Assembly (NCBI RefSeq): GCF_003287735.1
Contig: NZ_NSCM01000006.1
Span: 138,006 to 202,005, forward strand
DNA length: 64,000 nucleotides
Direction of reading: 5' to 3'
From: Photorhabdus bodei
GTDB lineage: Bacteria; Pseudomonadota; Gammaproteobacteria; Enterobacterales; Enterobacteriaceae
Positions 38,411-48,058 of this stretch are shown in pieces. How positions within the stretch are numbered: the first letter of the stretch is position 1; every line of letters starts with the position of its first letter. Below the pieces are notes generated by a model. It did not search any database. It saw only the letters and a program-made list of their open reading frames with translations, and was not told the origin of the DNA. The position numbers and the translations under genes were made by a program.

Positions 38411-38890
38411 TTAATATACCGTATCTTCCCATATACTATAACCGCCGGTTCCTGCGATAATATGGTTCCACGTTATACTTTTATATATTAACGATAGCGT
38501 TTCTTGAGGTTGCTGGTCATTATTTTCTAAAGAGTTGGGATGGAGTACACTGTATTCCAATATTTGAGCTCCGATTAGCTTTAAATTAAAATATAATTCT
38601 AATCCTCCATTTAAACTTGTCCTATAATGGTTAATAAAACAATCCATTACTTCATTATTGGAAATTGCAACACCTAACAGAGGCGTTGATTTATCAACGG
38701 GTTTTCTAATTATCACCGGTTGATGTTTAACGTTTTTCTTACGTAACATTGAGTGGCTCAAACCGTAAACCAGAATTTCATCTTGATGGTTAACTTGGTA
38801 TTTATTACCAATCGAGTCAATTGATGAACAACCTGCGGAGATGAGTCCCTGATTTTTCCCTTTTATCGTCAGATAGATTAAGTCAGCCAA
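38411..38890 (-). CDS. hcp: Hcp family type VI secretion tube protein
   Basis: 159 aa Hcp (hexameric tube protein of T6SS, also exported with effectors inside its ring). Family blocks visible: LIYLTIKGKNQGLISAGCSS, DEILVYGLSHSM, IIRKPVDKSTPLLGVAISNN and a C-terminal SLIYKSITWNHIIAGTGGYS. No other structural T6SS gene lies in the window, so this is an orphan copy, a kind that often travels with effector/immunity genes. Confidence 0.9.
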   Translation of the reverse strand: MADLIYLTIKGKNQGLISAGCSSIDSIGNKYQVNHQDEILVYGLSHSMLRKKNVKHQPVIIRKPVDKSTPLLGVAISNNEVMDCFINHYRTSLNGGLELYFNLKLIGAQILEYSVLHPNSLENNDQQPQETLSLIYKSITWNHIIAGTGGYSIWEDTVY

Positions 38891-39549
38891 AATATATTTA
38901 CTCCTATGTCATTGGTATGAATGATGTAGATAAGAAAGTAGTTTGGTTTTCAGACTCATCTCTCTTTCTTCTAACTTTCGTCATGCTGCCAAGAAGGTAA
39001 AACATAAGTATGCTTGCCTGTTTGGAAAGCATATTTAAAAATATTCCAAGTTAGTATCAAAGAGGAGAATGCTAATCAAGGCTCTTTCCATTCCTCAAAA
39101 ATAGCGCAATTCGATCAAAAGTCAACCTTTTTGGTTGGTTTTAAAGCAATTGTTTATTGGCGATATCGGTATTATTAACACGATATTCAGTAATGCAGAT
39201 TATGACTTTGAGAGATTCTGTTGGGAATTATTACTTGTTGATTTTAGTGATAAGCAAGGAAAACGTAGCGTTATTTCTGGAGGATAAATATGAATAGAGG
39301 TTTATAAAGAAAGAACGTGGAAGAGAATGAGGAATATTTATGCTACGTTAGCCCTTCTGGTTGCAAATATATACTGCTTCACAGTATAGTCCTGAGAAGT
39401 AAAAACATGATCAGAGTGTACTGGTTTATTATGAGAACCCTGTAAATTAATAATTTATTAATCTACGAGATGTTAGTGGTCTCCAAATATAGAGCTATAC
39501 TTGGATCTAAATTTAGAACTATATGTGACCATGTTAAGTGGAGGTATTC
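38891..39549. other. intergenic region with a gene remnant
   Basis: About 660 bp between hcp and ERIC 4. It contains the hcp promoter (minus strand) and, at 39105-39287, an open stretch that looks like the 3' end of a lost gene (listed separately). Confidence 0.5.
39105..39287 (+). pseudogene. possible 3' remnant of an unknown gene
   Basis: Sixty codons are open between a TAG at 39102 and TAA at 39285, with no suitable ATG. The translation (LFIGDIGIINTIFSNADYDF and then LLVDFSDKQGKRSVISGG) has protein-like composition but I cannot assign a family. Its position beside hcp could fit a decayed immunity or effector gene; this is a guess. Confidence 0.3.
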
Positions 39550-39676
39550 TATACCCTATGGATTTCAAGATGCATCGCGACGGCAAGGGAACGAATCCCC
39601 GGGAGCATAGGTAACTATGTGACCGGGGTGAGTGAGTGCAGCCAACAAAGAGGCAACTTGAAAGATAACGGGTATA
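39550..39676 (+). repeat. ERIC element 4
   Basis: 127-bp ERIC with ends TATACCC and GGGTATA. It ends one base before the first possible ATG of the next gene (39678), so it forms the leader of that gene. Confidence 0.95.
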
Positions 39677-39677
39677 T

Positions 39678-39992
39678 ATGTTACAGAAGGTTATGTGTGG
39701 TTACACCATACCCATAAGCAAGTTCAAAGCCAATCCTAGCGCGGCTTTGGCGGAAGCCCAAGGAGATGCTATTGCTGTCTCATCAAACAATCAGATTCAG
39801 TTTTATGCCGTGTCTGCACATATGTATGAAGAGATTATTAATTTTGTTGAGTTTGCTCAACGAGGGACAACTGAGTTAAAAAATATTCCAGCCAATTTTA
39901 CTGGTGAAGGTTTGGATATGGATCAGGTTGCTACTGAGATGGCAACGAAACTCAAACATGGTTCCCTGTACTTAAGGCCGATAAAAAAGTGA
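39678..39992 (+). CDS. Phd/StbD-like antitoxin
   Basis: 104 aa (99 if it starts at ATG 39693). The N-terminus TIPISKFKANPSAALAEAQG, then AIAVSSNNQIQFYAVSAHMY, has the Phd/YefM/StbD antitoxin pattern: a DNA-binding fold with a 'prevent' strand, then a C-terminal toxin-binding part. The 39693 start has AGAAGG only 2 bases away; the 39678 start has no visible ribosome-binding site because the ERIC abuts it. The next gene overlaps by 4 bp (GTGA). Confidence 0.72.
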   Translation: MLQKVMCGYTIPISKFKANPSAALAEAQGDAIAVSSNNQIQFYAVSAHMYEEIINFVEFAQRGTTELKNIPANFTGEGLDMDQVATEMATKLKHGSLYLRPIKK

Positions 39993-40501
39993 ATCAGAAA
40001 GCAGAACCTAGGATTCAACCCAAAAAGAAAGAGTTCAATAAGATAAAGGCAGATAATTCTGTCAGGAAACTATCATCTGCACAGAAGCAAGATCGTGACG
40101 CTCGTTTCTCAGCACGTCGAAAAGCTTTAAAGGAGTCAATCCTATCAGATTCAATCTGGTTGACCTCAGAGGCTGTTTCAAATGGATATGGGTTTAAATC
40201 CAGCAATAAGAGTGTAGGGCCAAACAGATGGAAAAACAGTAATAAGATTTTTGCGATTACGATTGATGGTAAAGATTATTTTCCTCAATATGCTTTAGAT
40301 GAAGATTTTAAACCGCTTGATATTATTAAGAAAATCATCACATTATTTGGTGATAAGAAAACCTCTTGGGGATTGGCTATTTGGTTTGGTTCGAATAATA
40401 GTTGGTTAGGTAATAAGAAACCCAAAGAAGTTCTGAGAACAATGCCAGAGCAAGTACTTATTGCCGTTAGGGAAGAATTGGAAGGGGGTGGGCATGGTTA
40501 A
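39989..40501 (+). CDS. protein with ParS/MbcA-like (DUF2384-type) C-terminus
   Basis: 170 aa starting with GTG. The N-terminal 55 residues are highly basic (RIQPKKKEFNKIKADNSVRK); a winged-helix-like middle (GYGFKSSNKSVGPNRWKNSN; YFPQYALDEDFKPLDIIKKI) precedes the end (WLGNKKPKEVLRTMPEQVLI), which resembles the toxin-binding domain of Xre/MbcA/ParS antitoxins. With the Phd-like gene before it this looks like a two-antitoxin arrangement; no toxin gene is visible. Moderate certainty. Confidence 0.6.
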   Translation: MNQKAEPRIQPKKKEFNKIKADNSVRKLSSAQKQDRDARFSARRKALKESILSDSIWLTSEAVSNGYGFKSSNKSVGPNRWKNSNKIFAITIDGKDYFPQYALDEDFKPLDIIKKIITLFGDKKTSWGLAIWFGSNNSWLGNKKPKEVLRTMPEQVLIAVREELEGGGHG

Positions 40502-40565
40502 GAGAAAAGACCAAAAATTACAAGGAGCGTCAAAATCCCCGGGTAGGATATTTTATCCCGGGTAA
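40494..40565 (+). pseudogene. short frame, possible remnant of a third (toxin) gene
   Basis: A 23-codon frame (MVKRKDQKLQGASKSPGRIF) starts 8 bp before the end of the previous gene, preceded by GGAAGGGGG, as a third coupled gene would, but ends almost at once in a CCCGGG hairpin. It could be what is left of the toxin gene, or noise. Confidence 0.25.
40538..40563 (+). terminator. hairpin after the antitoxin-like pair
   Basis: The inverted CCCGGG sequences at about 40538-40544 and 40556-40562, with an A/T-rich loop, are followed by AATTTAG. Plausible end of the antitoxin-like transcript. Confidence 0.5.
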
Positions 40566-40613
40566 TTTAGTGATTTAAACGATGTTATATTTTATCGTTA
40601 TATTGAAGTGTTT

Positions 40614-40739
40614 TATACCCTATGGATTTCAAGATGCATCGCGACGGCAAGGGAGTGAATCCCCGGGAGCATAGGTAACTATGTGACCGGGGTGGGTGGG
40701 TGCAGCCAAAAAGAGGCAGTTTGAAAGATGACGGGTATA
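40614..40739 (+). repeat. ERIC element 5
   Basis: 126-bp ERIC (one base shorter than the others, near CCAAAAAGAG). Its right end lies one base from the stop codon of the convergent lsrG, so the lsr transcript runs straight into it. Confidence 0.94.
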
Positions 40740-40740
40740 T

Positions 40741-41040
40741 TTATTTTATTTCTGGCATCACACCAATAAACGATCTCTTCTTCCTGGGTCCAGACATTAG
40801 GGATTCAAGTTGTTCAACACATTTCAGATAATGAGGGGTTTGCTTGTGTGTGTTAGCCGCTTTTTCATCAACATAGGCTTCATAAATATAAAAGCGGGTA
40901 GGGATATTTTCGTCCCGTAATACATCAAAACGTAAATTGCCTGCTTCTTTAATTGATCCCAGATGATTAAGGCGAAAAATTTCAATAAATTCGTCTAATT
41001 TATCCTGCTTAACATTAATTTCAACCAAAGTTACGTGCAT
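40741..41040 (-). CDS. lsrG: autoinducer-2 degradation protein LsrG
   Basis: 99 aa ABM-domain protein that isomerises phospho-AI-2 (P-DPD) during AI-2 breakdown. N-terminus [20 protein letters not shown]; conserved [20 protein letters not shown]. Last gene of the lsrACDBFG operon, 12 bp after lsrF. Confidence 0.94.
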   Translation of the reverse strand: MHVTLVEINVKQDKLDEFIEIFRLNHLGSIKEAGNLRFDVLRDENIPTRFYIYEAYVDEKAANTHKQTPHYLKCVEQLESLMSGPRKKRSFIGVMPEIK

Positions 41041-41052
41041 CTCAATTTCTCC

Positions 41053-41928
41053 TTATTGTTTTTCACTTAAAAATAACTCGTAAGCTTTGCTGGCACCCTC
41101 ATTCTGATGTACAACGGCTTGAACCGCTTTTAACATGGCAACCGGTGCTTCGGATTGGAATATATTACGGCCCATATCAACACCGGCAGCCCCTTGATCA
41201 ATGGCCTGGTAACACATCTCTAGAGCCTCTTTTTCTGGTAGCTTTTTACCACCTGCAATCACAATAGGAACTGGACATCCACTGGCAATACGTTCAAAGC
41301 CAGTATCGACATAGTAAGTTTTAATAATTTGCGCGCCCATTTCGGCCGCAATTCGCGTTGCCAGAGAAAAATAGCGCTGATCCCGAACCATATCTTTACC
41401 AACGCCGGTAACTGCCATCGTTGGCATACCGTAACGCATTCCCTGATCGACTAATTTGATAATGTTCTTAATTGATTGATGCTCATATTCAGAGCCGATA
41501 TAGACCTGAGCAGCTACTGCACAAACATTCAGGCGTAAAGCATCTTCCATCGCAACCGCGACCGCCTCATTGGACAGCTCCGTCAGAATCGAGTTGGCGC
41601 CGGAAGCACGCAAGACCACCGGTTTGTTGGTCGCGGGTGGAACTTGGCTACGCAAAATACCACGGGTACACATCAAGACATCGGTATGGGAAAACAGCGG
41701 AGCAATATTGATATCGATGCGTTCAAGCCCGGTTGTTGGCCCCTGAAAATAACCGTGGTCGAAAGCCAACATCACCGTTCGATTGGTTTTGGGATTAAAA
41801 ATGCGTGAAAGTCGTGATTGCATTCCCCAGTCCAGTGCGCCGCAACCTTTCAGTTCAAACAGGCTGTTCTTCTGCGGGATATCAATACCAAAATCTTTAC
41901 CATCTTTAATATCATCTAAATCTGCCAT
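41053..41928 (-). CDS. lsrF: 3-hydroxy-5-phosphonooxypentane-2,4-dione thiolase LsrF
   Basis: 291 aa class I aldolase-like thiolase that transfers the acetyl group of the LsrG product to CoA. Typical stretches: [35 protein letters not shown] (with the lysine of the barrel) and [18 protein letters not shown]. Preceded by AGGAGAA at good spacing. Confidence 0.95.
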   Translation of the reverse strand: MADLDDIKDGKDFGIDIPQKNSLFELKGCGALDWGMQSRLSRIFNPKTNRTVMLAFDHGYFQGPTTGLERIDINIAPLFSHTDVLMCTRGILRSQVPPATNKPVVLRASGANSILTELSNEAVAVAMEDALRLNVCAVAAQVYIGSEYEHQSIKNIIKLVDQGMRYGMPTMAVTGVGKDMVRDQRYFSLATRIAAEMGAQIIKTYYVDTGFERIASGCPVPIVIAGGKKLPEKEALEMCYQAIDQGAAGVDMGRNIFQSEAPVAMLKAVQAVVHQNEGASKAYELFLSEKQ

Positions 41929-41996
41929 TTTTCTTCTCCTAACTCACTTACATTGGGCCAGCAACCCTGCATGGCAGAGATTGCTGGACAGTAGTA

Positions 41997-43016
41997 TTAG
42001 AAATCGTATTGATTGATATTGTCTTTGGTGAAAATGACCCGTTCAGGCAGAACAACAATACCGTTTCCTTTGGCTTCATAGCGGTAACCCTGAACGCGGT
42101 TTGGTACAACTTCAACAATGCCAATATCGGGAATATCTAGTTTATCGCCGACATTTAAATCACCCTTCTTGAGTAATTCATTAGCGACATGGATTGAAAT
42201 TTTGCCTTGATTAACCACATCCCATAGCCCGAATTGCTTGACGGTTCCGCGTTCAACATAAGGACGCATGACATTGGGGGTGCTGAAACCTACAATCGCA
42301 ACATCTTGTCGTTTCAGATTTTCTGCTGCCTGTGCCGCGGCTGGCAGGGCATTGGCATCCGGGGCAATAATGGCGTCCAGGTCACTCCAGGCTTTTAAAA
42401 TCCCTTCTGCTGTTTGTAAGGATTTGGTTGCATCGTTATAACCAAACTGGGTGGTAACAATTTCCCAACCTGGATGTTCCGCGGCAATTTTATCTTTAGC
42501 TTCTTTTACCCATTGGTTCTGGTCAGTGACCGTTGGGCTGGAGTAGAAAAACGCGACCTTGGCTTGCTTTTTTTGCACCTGATTGGCAGCCATATCCACC
42601 AGCATTCCGCCCAGTTGGTTTGGCGTTCCTTGGTTAATATAAATTGAACGGCATTCCGGTGAAGTGTCTGAATCCCAAGTCAGGATTTTCACTCCCCGTT
42701 GCATGGCGCGTTTCAACGCGGGGCACAGGCCATCCGGTGAAACCGCAGAGACCACAATAGCGTTATAGCCTTGGTTCACAAAGTTGTTGATAAGCTGAAC
42801 TTGCCCGGCAACACTGGGTTCTGTTGGCCCATCATAGGTCACATTGACACCCAAGGCTTTCCCGGCGGCTACCGCACCTTGGCCGCCACTGGTAAAAAAG
42901 CCGACACCGACCAGTTTAGGGATGAAAGCGATTCTTTCGGCGGCGTGTACCCAAGAGGCGCAAGCCAGACTTAACAGGCTAATTAGAGCCAGTTTTTTCA
43001 GGATTAGGGTTTTCAT
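41997..43016 (-). CDS. lsrB: AI-2 ABC transporter periplasmic binding protein LsrB
   Basis: 339 aa binding protein of the ribose-type fold that captures autoinducer-2. It has a Sec signal peptide ([20 protein letters not shown], cleavage probably after VHA) and the mature start [20 protein letters not shown]. The start at 43016 is chosen for the signal peptide; the longer frame to 43106 runs into lsrD. Binding-fold blocks [20 protein letters not shown] and [17 protein letters not shown] are present. Confidence 0.95.
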   Translation of the reverse strand: MKTLILKKLALISLLSLACASWVHAAERIAFIPKLVGVGFFTSGGQGAVAAGKALGVNVTYDGPTEPSVAGQVQLINNFVNQGYNAIVVSAVSPDGLCPALKRAMQRGVKILTWDSDTSPECRSIYINQGTPNQLGGMLVDMAANQVQKKQAKVAFFYSSPTVTDQNQWVKEAKDKIAAEHPGWEIVTTQFGYNDATKSLQTAEGILKAWSDLDAIIAPDANALPAAAQAAENLKRQDVAIVGFSTPNVMRPYVERGTVKQFGLWDVVNQGKISIHVANELLKKGDLNVGDKLDIPDIGIVEVVPNRVQGYRYEAKGNGIVVLPERVIFTKDNINQYDF

Positions 43017-43078
43017 TACTCTCTCCATATTGTTGGGTTTCAGAGGGACTGTAATGTCATAAAATTCAATCTGTAGGT

Positions 43079-44080
43079 TTATGAAGACAATCTCTGATTT
43101 CGCCATCGTTGTATCCAGTCACGGATTTGGTGGTGGTGCAAGCTGATGGAACGTCCTACTACGGCAATAATCAACAGGGCACCGGCAAGGGCACTGGATA
43201 CCTGACTGGGGACGCCAGCCATTTGTAACCCCTGTTGTAAATAACCAATTAATAATATAGCCAGCGCGGTGCCGATAATTGAACCTGAACCACCGTAAAT
43301 ATTGGCTCCGCCCAATACTACCGCGGTGATGGCTGGCATCAGAAATGACGCACCGAGGTCAGAGCGCGCTGATCCAAAATAAGAAACTAATACAATGGCG
43401 GCGATAGCAGAAGCTATGCCGGTCAGGGTATAGAGAAGATATAGGGTTCGGGCAACAGGAATTGCCGCGTAACGGGCAACTTTACTGCTTTGTCCAATCA
43501 GAAAAATATTGCGTCCACTGTGGGTACGATGCATGAACAGCCAGAAAATAAGGAGACAGAGTAGAAATAGCATCAATGGCATGGGTAGGCCAAACACAGT
43601 CAAATTGGCAAAATCAGTCAATGCTTGTGGAAAGCCACCAATACCTTCGTAACCAGTCGCACCGGAGATGCCGGAAAGCAGCAGGGCACTGCCACCGAAC
43701 AGATATAGAGTACCGAGTGTGATAACCAGTGGGTTAATGCCGGTATATAAAATGAGTGCCGCATTGATTATTCCACATATTGCACCGACTAATAGCGTCA
43801 GTGGAATAGCGGCGGCCATTGGAATACCGGCCTGATTCATCACGCCGAGCGATATCGCGCACAGACCAATGGTTGAGCCAAATGAAATATCAATACCCCC
43901 ACTGACAATAACCATAGTCAGTGGCAAGGCCACAATCCCGATACAGATAAAATCACTGGTACTCAGCAACAATATATTAATATCCAGCATGCGTGGGTTT
44001 GCTATGCCAAATAGCAGAATTTCAATAATCAGTAATGCGGCTAAGGCCAATTCCCAGCCATAACGTTGACCGATATTCAT
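43079..44080 (-). CDS. lsrD: AI-2 ABC transporter permease LsrD
   Basis: 333 aa membrane subunit of the BPD_transp_2 (ribose/AI-2) permease family with 8-10 helices. Typical stretches: [20 protein letters not shown] near the N-terminus and [19 protein letters not shown] near the C-terminus. It pairs with LsrC; the two genes overlap by one base. Confidence 0.94.
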   Translation of the reverse strand: MNIGQRYGWELALAALLIIEILLFGIANPRMLDINILLLSTSDFICIGIVALPLTMVIVSGGIDISFGSTIGLCAISLGVMNQAGIPMAAAIPLTLLVGAICGIINAALILYTGINPLVITLGTLYLFGGSALLLSGISGATGYEGIGGFPQALTDFANLTVFGLPMPLMLFLLCLLIFWLFMHRTHSGRNIFLIGQSSKVARYAAIPVARTLYLLYTLTGIASAIAAIVLVSYFGSARSDLGASFLMPAITAVVLGGANIYGGSGSIIGTALAILLIGYLQQGLQMAGVPSQVSSALAGALLIIAVVGRSISLHHHQIRDWIQRWRNQRLSS

Positions 44081-45081
44081 TATGTCACCTGATTACTTTT
44101 GTCATTTTTGAGGAAACGGGCATATTTTTGTTGGCGGATATTTTTTTCGATGGCACAACGAAGGCGTCCATCAAAAATCAACACCGCCAGCAGAACAAAT
44201 CCGGCAATAAAATCGTTCCACCAGGCAGGGAGTTTTAGCAGTATTAATCCGCTGTTTATCTGCGTCAGGAAAAATGCGCCTAAAATAGCGCCGATCACTG
44301 TACCGGTGCCGCCAAGCAGACTGATACCGCCTAGCACACAAGCGGCGATAGCTCTCATTTCCAGCCCACTGCCGGTCTGATTTGGGATAAAACCAATTTG
44401 GGAAGCAAAAACAATTCCGGCCAGCGCTGCCATGACACCATTCACGGAGAAGGCGATAATTTGAATGCTATCTGTACGAACGCCCAGTTGACGAGCGCCT
44501 TGCAGGTTGTCTCCTGTGGCGTAAAAGCTTCGGCCAAATGGGGTTTTTGCTAGTATCCACGCCATTGCTAATATCAGGATCATTAACAGCCAACCGATAG
44601 GTGAGATATTGAGCCATAAAGGTGCGGAAAGGCGCTTTAATTCGCTTGGTAAGCCTTCAATCCATTTACCGTCAGTAAGCAATAACATTAGCCCACGGTA
44701 AAGCCCCAACGTGCCGAGGGTGGTAACGATCGCGGGAATTTTCAGCCAGGTGACCAATGCACCATTGAAGAATCCGGCACACATGCCGAGCAGAAGAGTC
44801 AACAGGCAGGAAACGGGCAGGCTAAAGCCGGCATTCAGTGACATTCCCATAATGACCGCGCATAAGCCGACAATGGAGCCGACAGAGACATCAATATTGC
44901 GAGTCAGCATGACCAGTGTTGCCCCCATTGCAAGCAAGATAAGGATCTGCGCACTGCTAAAAACGAGGGTGACAGTTTGTAAGCTAAAGTACTGGTGGTC
45001 GATAACACTGAGTAAGCCAAACAGGCAGAGAATGGCAATCAATGCGGTAATTTCTCGGTTATTCTGGATAAGTTTCAACAT
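44080..45081 (-). CDS. lsrC: AI-2 ABC transporter permease LsrC
   Basis: 333 aa permease paralogous to LsrD ([40 protein letters not shown]). It overlaps lsrA by 7 bp upstream and lsrD by 1 bp downstream, consistent with coupled translation of the transporter core. Confidence 0.94.
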   Translation of the reverse strand: MLKLIQNNREITALIAILCLFGLLSVIDHQYFSLQTVTLVFSSAQILILLAMGATLVMLTRNIDVSVGSIVGLCAVIMGMSLNAGFSLPVSCLLTLLLGMCAGFFNGALVTWLKIPAIVTTLGTLGLYRGLMLLLTDGKWIEGLPSELKRLSAPLWLNISPIGWLLMILILAMAWILAKTPFGRSFYATGDNLQGARQLGVRTDSIQIIAFSVNGVMAALAGIVFASQIGFIPNQTGSGLEMRAIAACVLGGISLLGGTGTVIGAILGAFFLTQINSGLILLKLPAWWNDFIAGFVLLAVLIFDGRLRCAIEKNIRQQKYARFLKNDKSNQVT

Positions 45082-46610
45082 GATGCCGCCTGTTGTGGTT
45101 TATGTTCGCCGAAGGCGATATGCATAATGGTGTCAACATCCATCTGTTGCTTAGTTAACTCGCCATTGATTTCTCCCTGATGCATGACTAATACCCGATC
45201 AGCTATTCGAACCACTTCATCCAGATCCGATGAAATAAAAATAATCGCCACTTGCTGTTGGGCGATATGACGAATCAGCTGGTAAATATCATTGCGTGCC
45301 GCGACATCCACTCCACGTGTAGGTTCATCAATAATAAGGACTGCGGGGTGAGCTTCCAGACATTTAGCAATCAGAATTTTTTGTTGATTACCGCCGGACA
45401 GCGTTTTGATCGGTTGGTTAATATGGCTGAATTTGATATTTAGGATTTGGCAATAGCGTTCAAGTACCGCTGTGTCATAGGCAGGACGTATCCAGAATGT
45501 ATTGCGGTTGTGGGTTAGTGAGCAGATATTCCAGCCGAGTGATGAATCCAGAAATAATCCTGATGACTGTCGATCTTCCGGCAAATAAACCAAACCCTGA
45601 GCCAGACGTTGAGCAGTTTTTAGCCCATTAATAGGATGTTGTTTTAACTTGATTTCACCGGATATCGCAGGGCGCAGACCATAAAGTGTTTCAGCCAGTT
45701 CTGTACGGCCTGCACCAACAACTCCGGCCAAGCCAAGAATTTCACCAGGTTTCACTGAGAAGGTGATATTGCAGAAACCCTCGCCGCTCAGTTTGGTGAC
45801 TGTCAGTATTGGTCGATCAGGTACTGTCTGGTGCTGGTTATTGCTAAGATCCAGGCCCAATTTTGGGGTGCCATTTAATGGCTGATTTTTTGTGATTGGT
45901 GTAATGGCCTGAATAATATCATCGGTTGTGTAATCGTGGATTTTGCCACTTAAAGCAATACTGCCGTCGCGCATGACACTGACTTGATCCGCTAATTGGT
46001 AAATTTCAGGGATTTTGTGGGAAATAAAAATGATGCCGACACCTTGCTGTTGTAACCCGCGGAGTTGGGCAAATAGGCGTTCGGTTTCTACTGGTGTCAG
46101 GGAGGCGGTAGGTTCATCAAGGATTAAGATTTTCGAATTACGCATCAGGCCACGCATAATTTCGACTAGTTGTTGATCGGCAACATTAAGGCTGCTAGCA
46201 CTGACATGTAGATCTAATTGACAGCCAAGTAATGCCAATAGCTGTTTCATTTTAGACTTATCTACCTGATGCTTTGGCAGACGAAACAGGATGTTTTCCT
46301 GTACAGACAAATTCGGAAATAGCAATGGTTCTTGTGGTATCAGATAAATACCGAGTTGATGGGCTTTAGTGGGATTAAGATGGCTAACATGATTACCACT
46401 AATCTTGAGCGTGCCTTTATCCGGCTGTTCGATACCGGCAATAATCTTCATCAGTGTTGATTTGCCTGCACCATTACCTCCTAACAGAGCATGTATCTGC
46501 CCTGGAAACAGCGTAAAATCAATATGTTTCAGTACCATTACGCCGGAAAATTGCTTACTGGTGCCACTGACTTCTAATAGCGGTGGTACTGCGGTGTTGT
46601 TATGTAACAT
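45075..46610 (-). CDS. lsrA: AI-2 ABC transporter ATP-binding protein LsrA
   Basis: 511 aa protein with two fused ABC ATPase domains. First domain: Walker [17 protein letters not shown], signature region near [16 protein letters not shown], Walker [14 protein letters not shown]. Second domain: divergent [16 protein letters not shown], signature [15 protein letters not shown] and Walker [15 protein letters not shown]. First gene of the lsr transport operon, divergent from lsrR across a 231 bp regulatory gap. Confidence 0.95.
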   Translation of the reverse strand: MLHNNTAVPPLLEVSGTSKQFSGVMVLKHIDFTLFPGQIHALLGGNGAGKSTLMKIIAGIEQPDKGTLKISGNHVSHLNPTKAHQLGIYLIPQEPLLFPNLSVQENILFRLPKHQVDKSKMKQLLALLGCQLDLHVSASSLNVADQQLVEIMRGLMRNSKILILDEPTASLTPVETERLFAQLRGLQQQGVGIIFISHKIPEIYQLADQVSVMRDGSIALSGKIHDYTTDDIIQAITPITKNQPLNGTPKLGLDLSNNQHQTVPDRPILTVTKLSGEGFCNITFSVKPGEILGLAGVVGAGRTELAETLYGLRPAISGEIKLKQHPINGLKTAQRLAQGLVYLPEDRQSSGLFLDSSLGWNICSLTHNRNTFWIRPAYDTAVLERYCQILNIKFSHINQPIKTLSGGNQQKILIAKCLEAHPAVLIIDEPTRGVDVAARNDIYQLIRHIAQQQVAIIFISSDLDEVVRIADRVLVMHQGEINGELTKQQMDVDTIMHIAFGEHKPQQAASC

Positions 46611-46841
46611 CGCGGCATCCTCTTACATGCGGGTGCGGAGGCAAACAAAATGAACATTTATATATTTAAAAAACAATTGTTCAACATGGTAGCTGTTAAA
46701 TTGTGAACTTGGCAATATTTAAATCACACTTTGTGAAAAATTTATATATTCATTGAATTGTGTTCAAATTTTTGCGGTAAAACTCTGGCGTGTTATACGT
46801 TTTAATGGTTATCTGTTGAGTGCGGATAAAAGAAAGTGGTT
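46611..46841. promoter_or_regulatory. lsrA/lsrR divergent control region
   Basis: AT-rich 231 bp between divergent lsrA and lsrR. Repeated TGAACA/TGTTCA half-sites occur at 46651 (TGAACAT), about 46678 (TTGTTCAAC) and 46761 (TGTTCAAAT); these are plausible LsrR contacts. A TGTGA and two TCACA/TTGTGA-like half-sites at about 46701-46736 may reflect CRP control, as in E. coli, but none forms a perfect 22-bp CRP site. Functions are inference. Confidence 0.45.
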
Positions 46842-47843
46842 ATGTCGATAAAATCAGTGAAAGAAAAATCAGCTAAAGAGAAAAATGTATTGTCTGAGGA
46901 CACCTATCCGGGTAATAGCATGAGTGAAGAAGAGCTGCTTGCGCGTATTGCATGGTTTTACTATCACGATGGCCTGACACAAGGTGACATCGGCGATTTG
47001 CTTGGTTTAAGCCGGTTAAAAGTTTCCAGATTACTGGAAAAAGGGCGGCAATCAGGCGTCATTCGGGTACAAATTAACTCTCGTTACGAGGGGTGTTTGG
47101 CGCTGGAAGATACCCTGCAAAAACATTTCTCTTTGAAACAGGTACGCGTTTTGCCTGCGTTGGCGAATATGAATCTTAGTGCCAGATTGGGGGTTGGCGC
47201 GGCACATTTGTTGATGGCATTGATTGAACCGCAGCAATTATTGGCCGTGGGATTTGGCGAGACCACCATGTGCACATTGCAACATTTAAGTGGTTTTATC
47301 TCATCACAACAAATTAGGCTTGTCACATTATCCGGTGGCGTCGGTCCTTATATGACCGGTATTGGTCAACTGGATGCAGCCTGTTCAATCAATATTATCC
47401 CCGCCCCATTACGAGCTTCCACTGCTCAGGTTGCTGAAACATTTCGTCAGGAGAGCAGTGTCCGAGATGTTTTGCTAGCGGCTGGTGCGGCTGATATTGC
47501 TATCGTTGGTATTGGCGCAGTTAATCAGAAACAGCAGGCGACAATTATGCGTTCTGGTTATATCAGTGGTGGTGAACAGCTAATGTTTGGTCGGAAAGGC
47601 GCTGTGGGCGATATCCTTGGCTATTTTATGCGCGCTGATGGTGAGCTGGTGGAGGATATGCAGATTCATCAGGAGCTGATAGGTATTTCCATGCTGGAAC
47701 TGAAAACTATCCCGACAGTGATTGGCGTTGCGGGAGGGGAAGAGAAAGCGGAAGCCATTATTGCTGCGCTGAATGGTCAATATATCAATGGATTGGTGAC
47801 GGAAGAACAGACTGCCAAAGCGATGCTGAATTTGCTGCGCTGA
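46842..47843 (+). CDS. lsrR: transcriptional regulator LsrR
   Basis: SorC/DeoR-family repressor of the lsr operon, released by phospho-AI-2. About 333 aa; an HTH ([20 protein letters not shown]) is followed by a sugar-phosphate binding domain ([59 protein letters not shown]). Start 46842 is an ATG; a GTG at 46836 is also open. An ERIC separates it from lsrK. Confidence 0.95.
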   Translation: MSIKSVKEKSAKEKNVLSEDTYPGNSMSEEELLARIAWFYYHDGLTQGDIGDLLGLSRLKVSRLLEKGRQSGVIRVQINSRYEGCLALEDTLQKHFSLKQVRVLPALANMNLSARLGVGAAHLLMALIEPQQLLAVGFGETTMCTLQHLSGFISSQQIRLVTLSGGVGPYMTGIGQLDAACSINIIPAPLRASTAQVAETFRQESSVRDVLLAAGAADIAIVGIGAVNQKQQATIMRSGYISGGEQLMFGRKGAVGDILGYFMRADGELVEDMQIHQELIGISMLELKTIPTVIGVAGGEEKAEAIIAALNGQYINGLVTEEQTAKAMLNLLR

Positions 47844-47896
47844 ACCCTATATTTACTCTATCCGTGAAAGTAAGCAGAAAAAATTTGAGGTAAAGC

Positions 47897-48023
47897 TATA
47901 CCCTATGGATTTCAAGATGGATCGCGGCGGCAAGGGAGCGAATCCCCGGGAGCATAGGTAACTATGTGACCGGGGTGAGTGAGTGCAGCCAACAAAGAGG
48001 CAACTTGAAAAATGACGGGTATA
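47897..48023 (+). repeat. ERIC element 6
   Basis: 127-bp ERIC with ends TATACCC and GGGTATA, between the co-directional lsrR and lsrK, ending 35 bp before the lsrK start. If the two genes are co-transcribed, the ERIC is part of the mRNA. Confidence 0.95.
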
Positions 48024-48058
48024 TAAATTCAAAAAGTAATTGAACTGAGGATAGCATC

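Noticed and set aside
46611..46841. Perfect CRP site in the lsr control region
   Set aside because: Half-sites are present but not at the 6-bp spacing of the CRP consensus, so no specific site is claimed.
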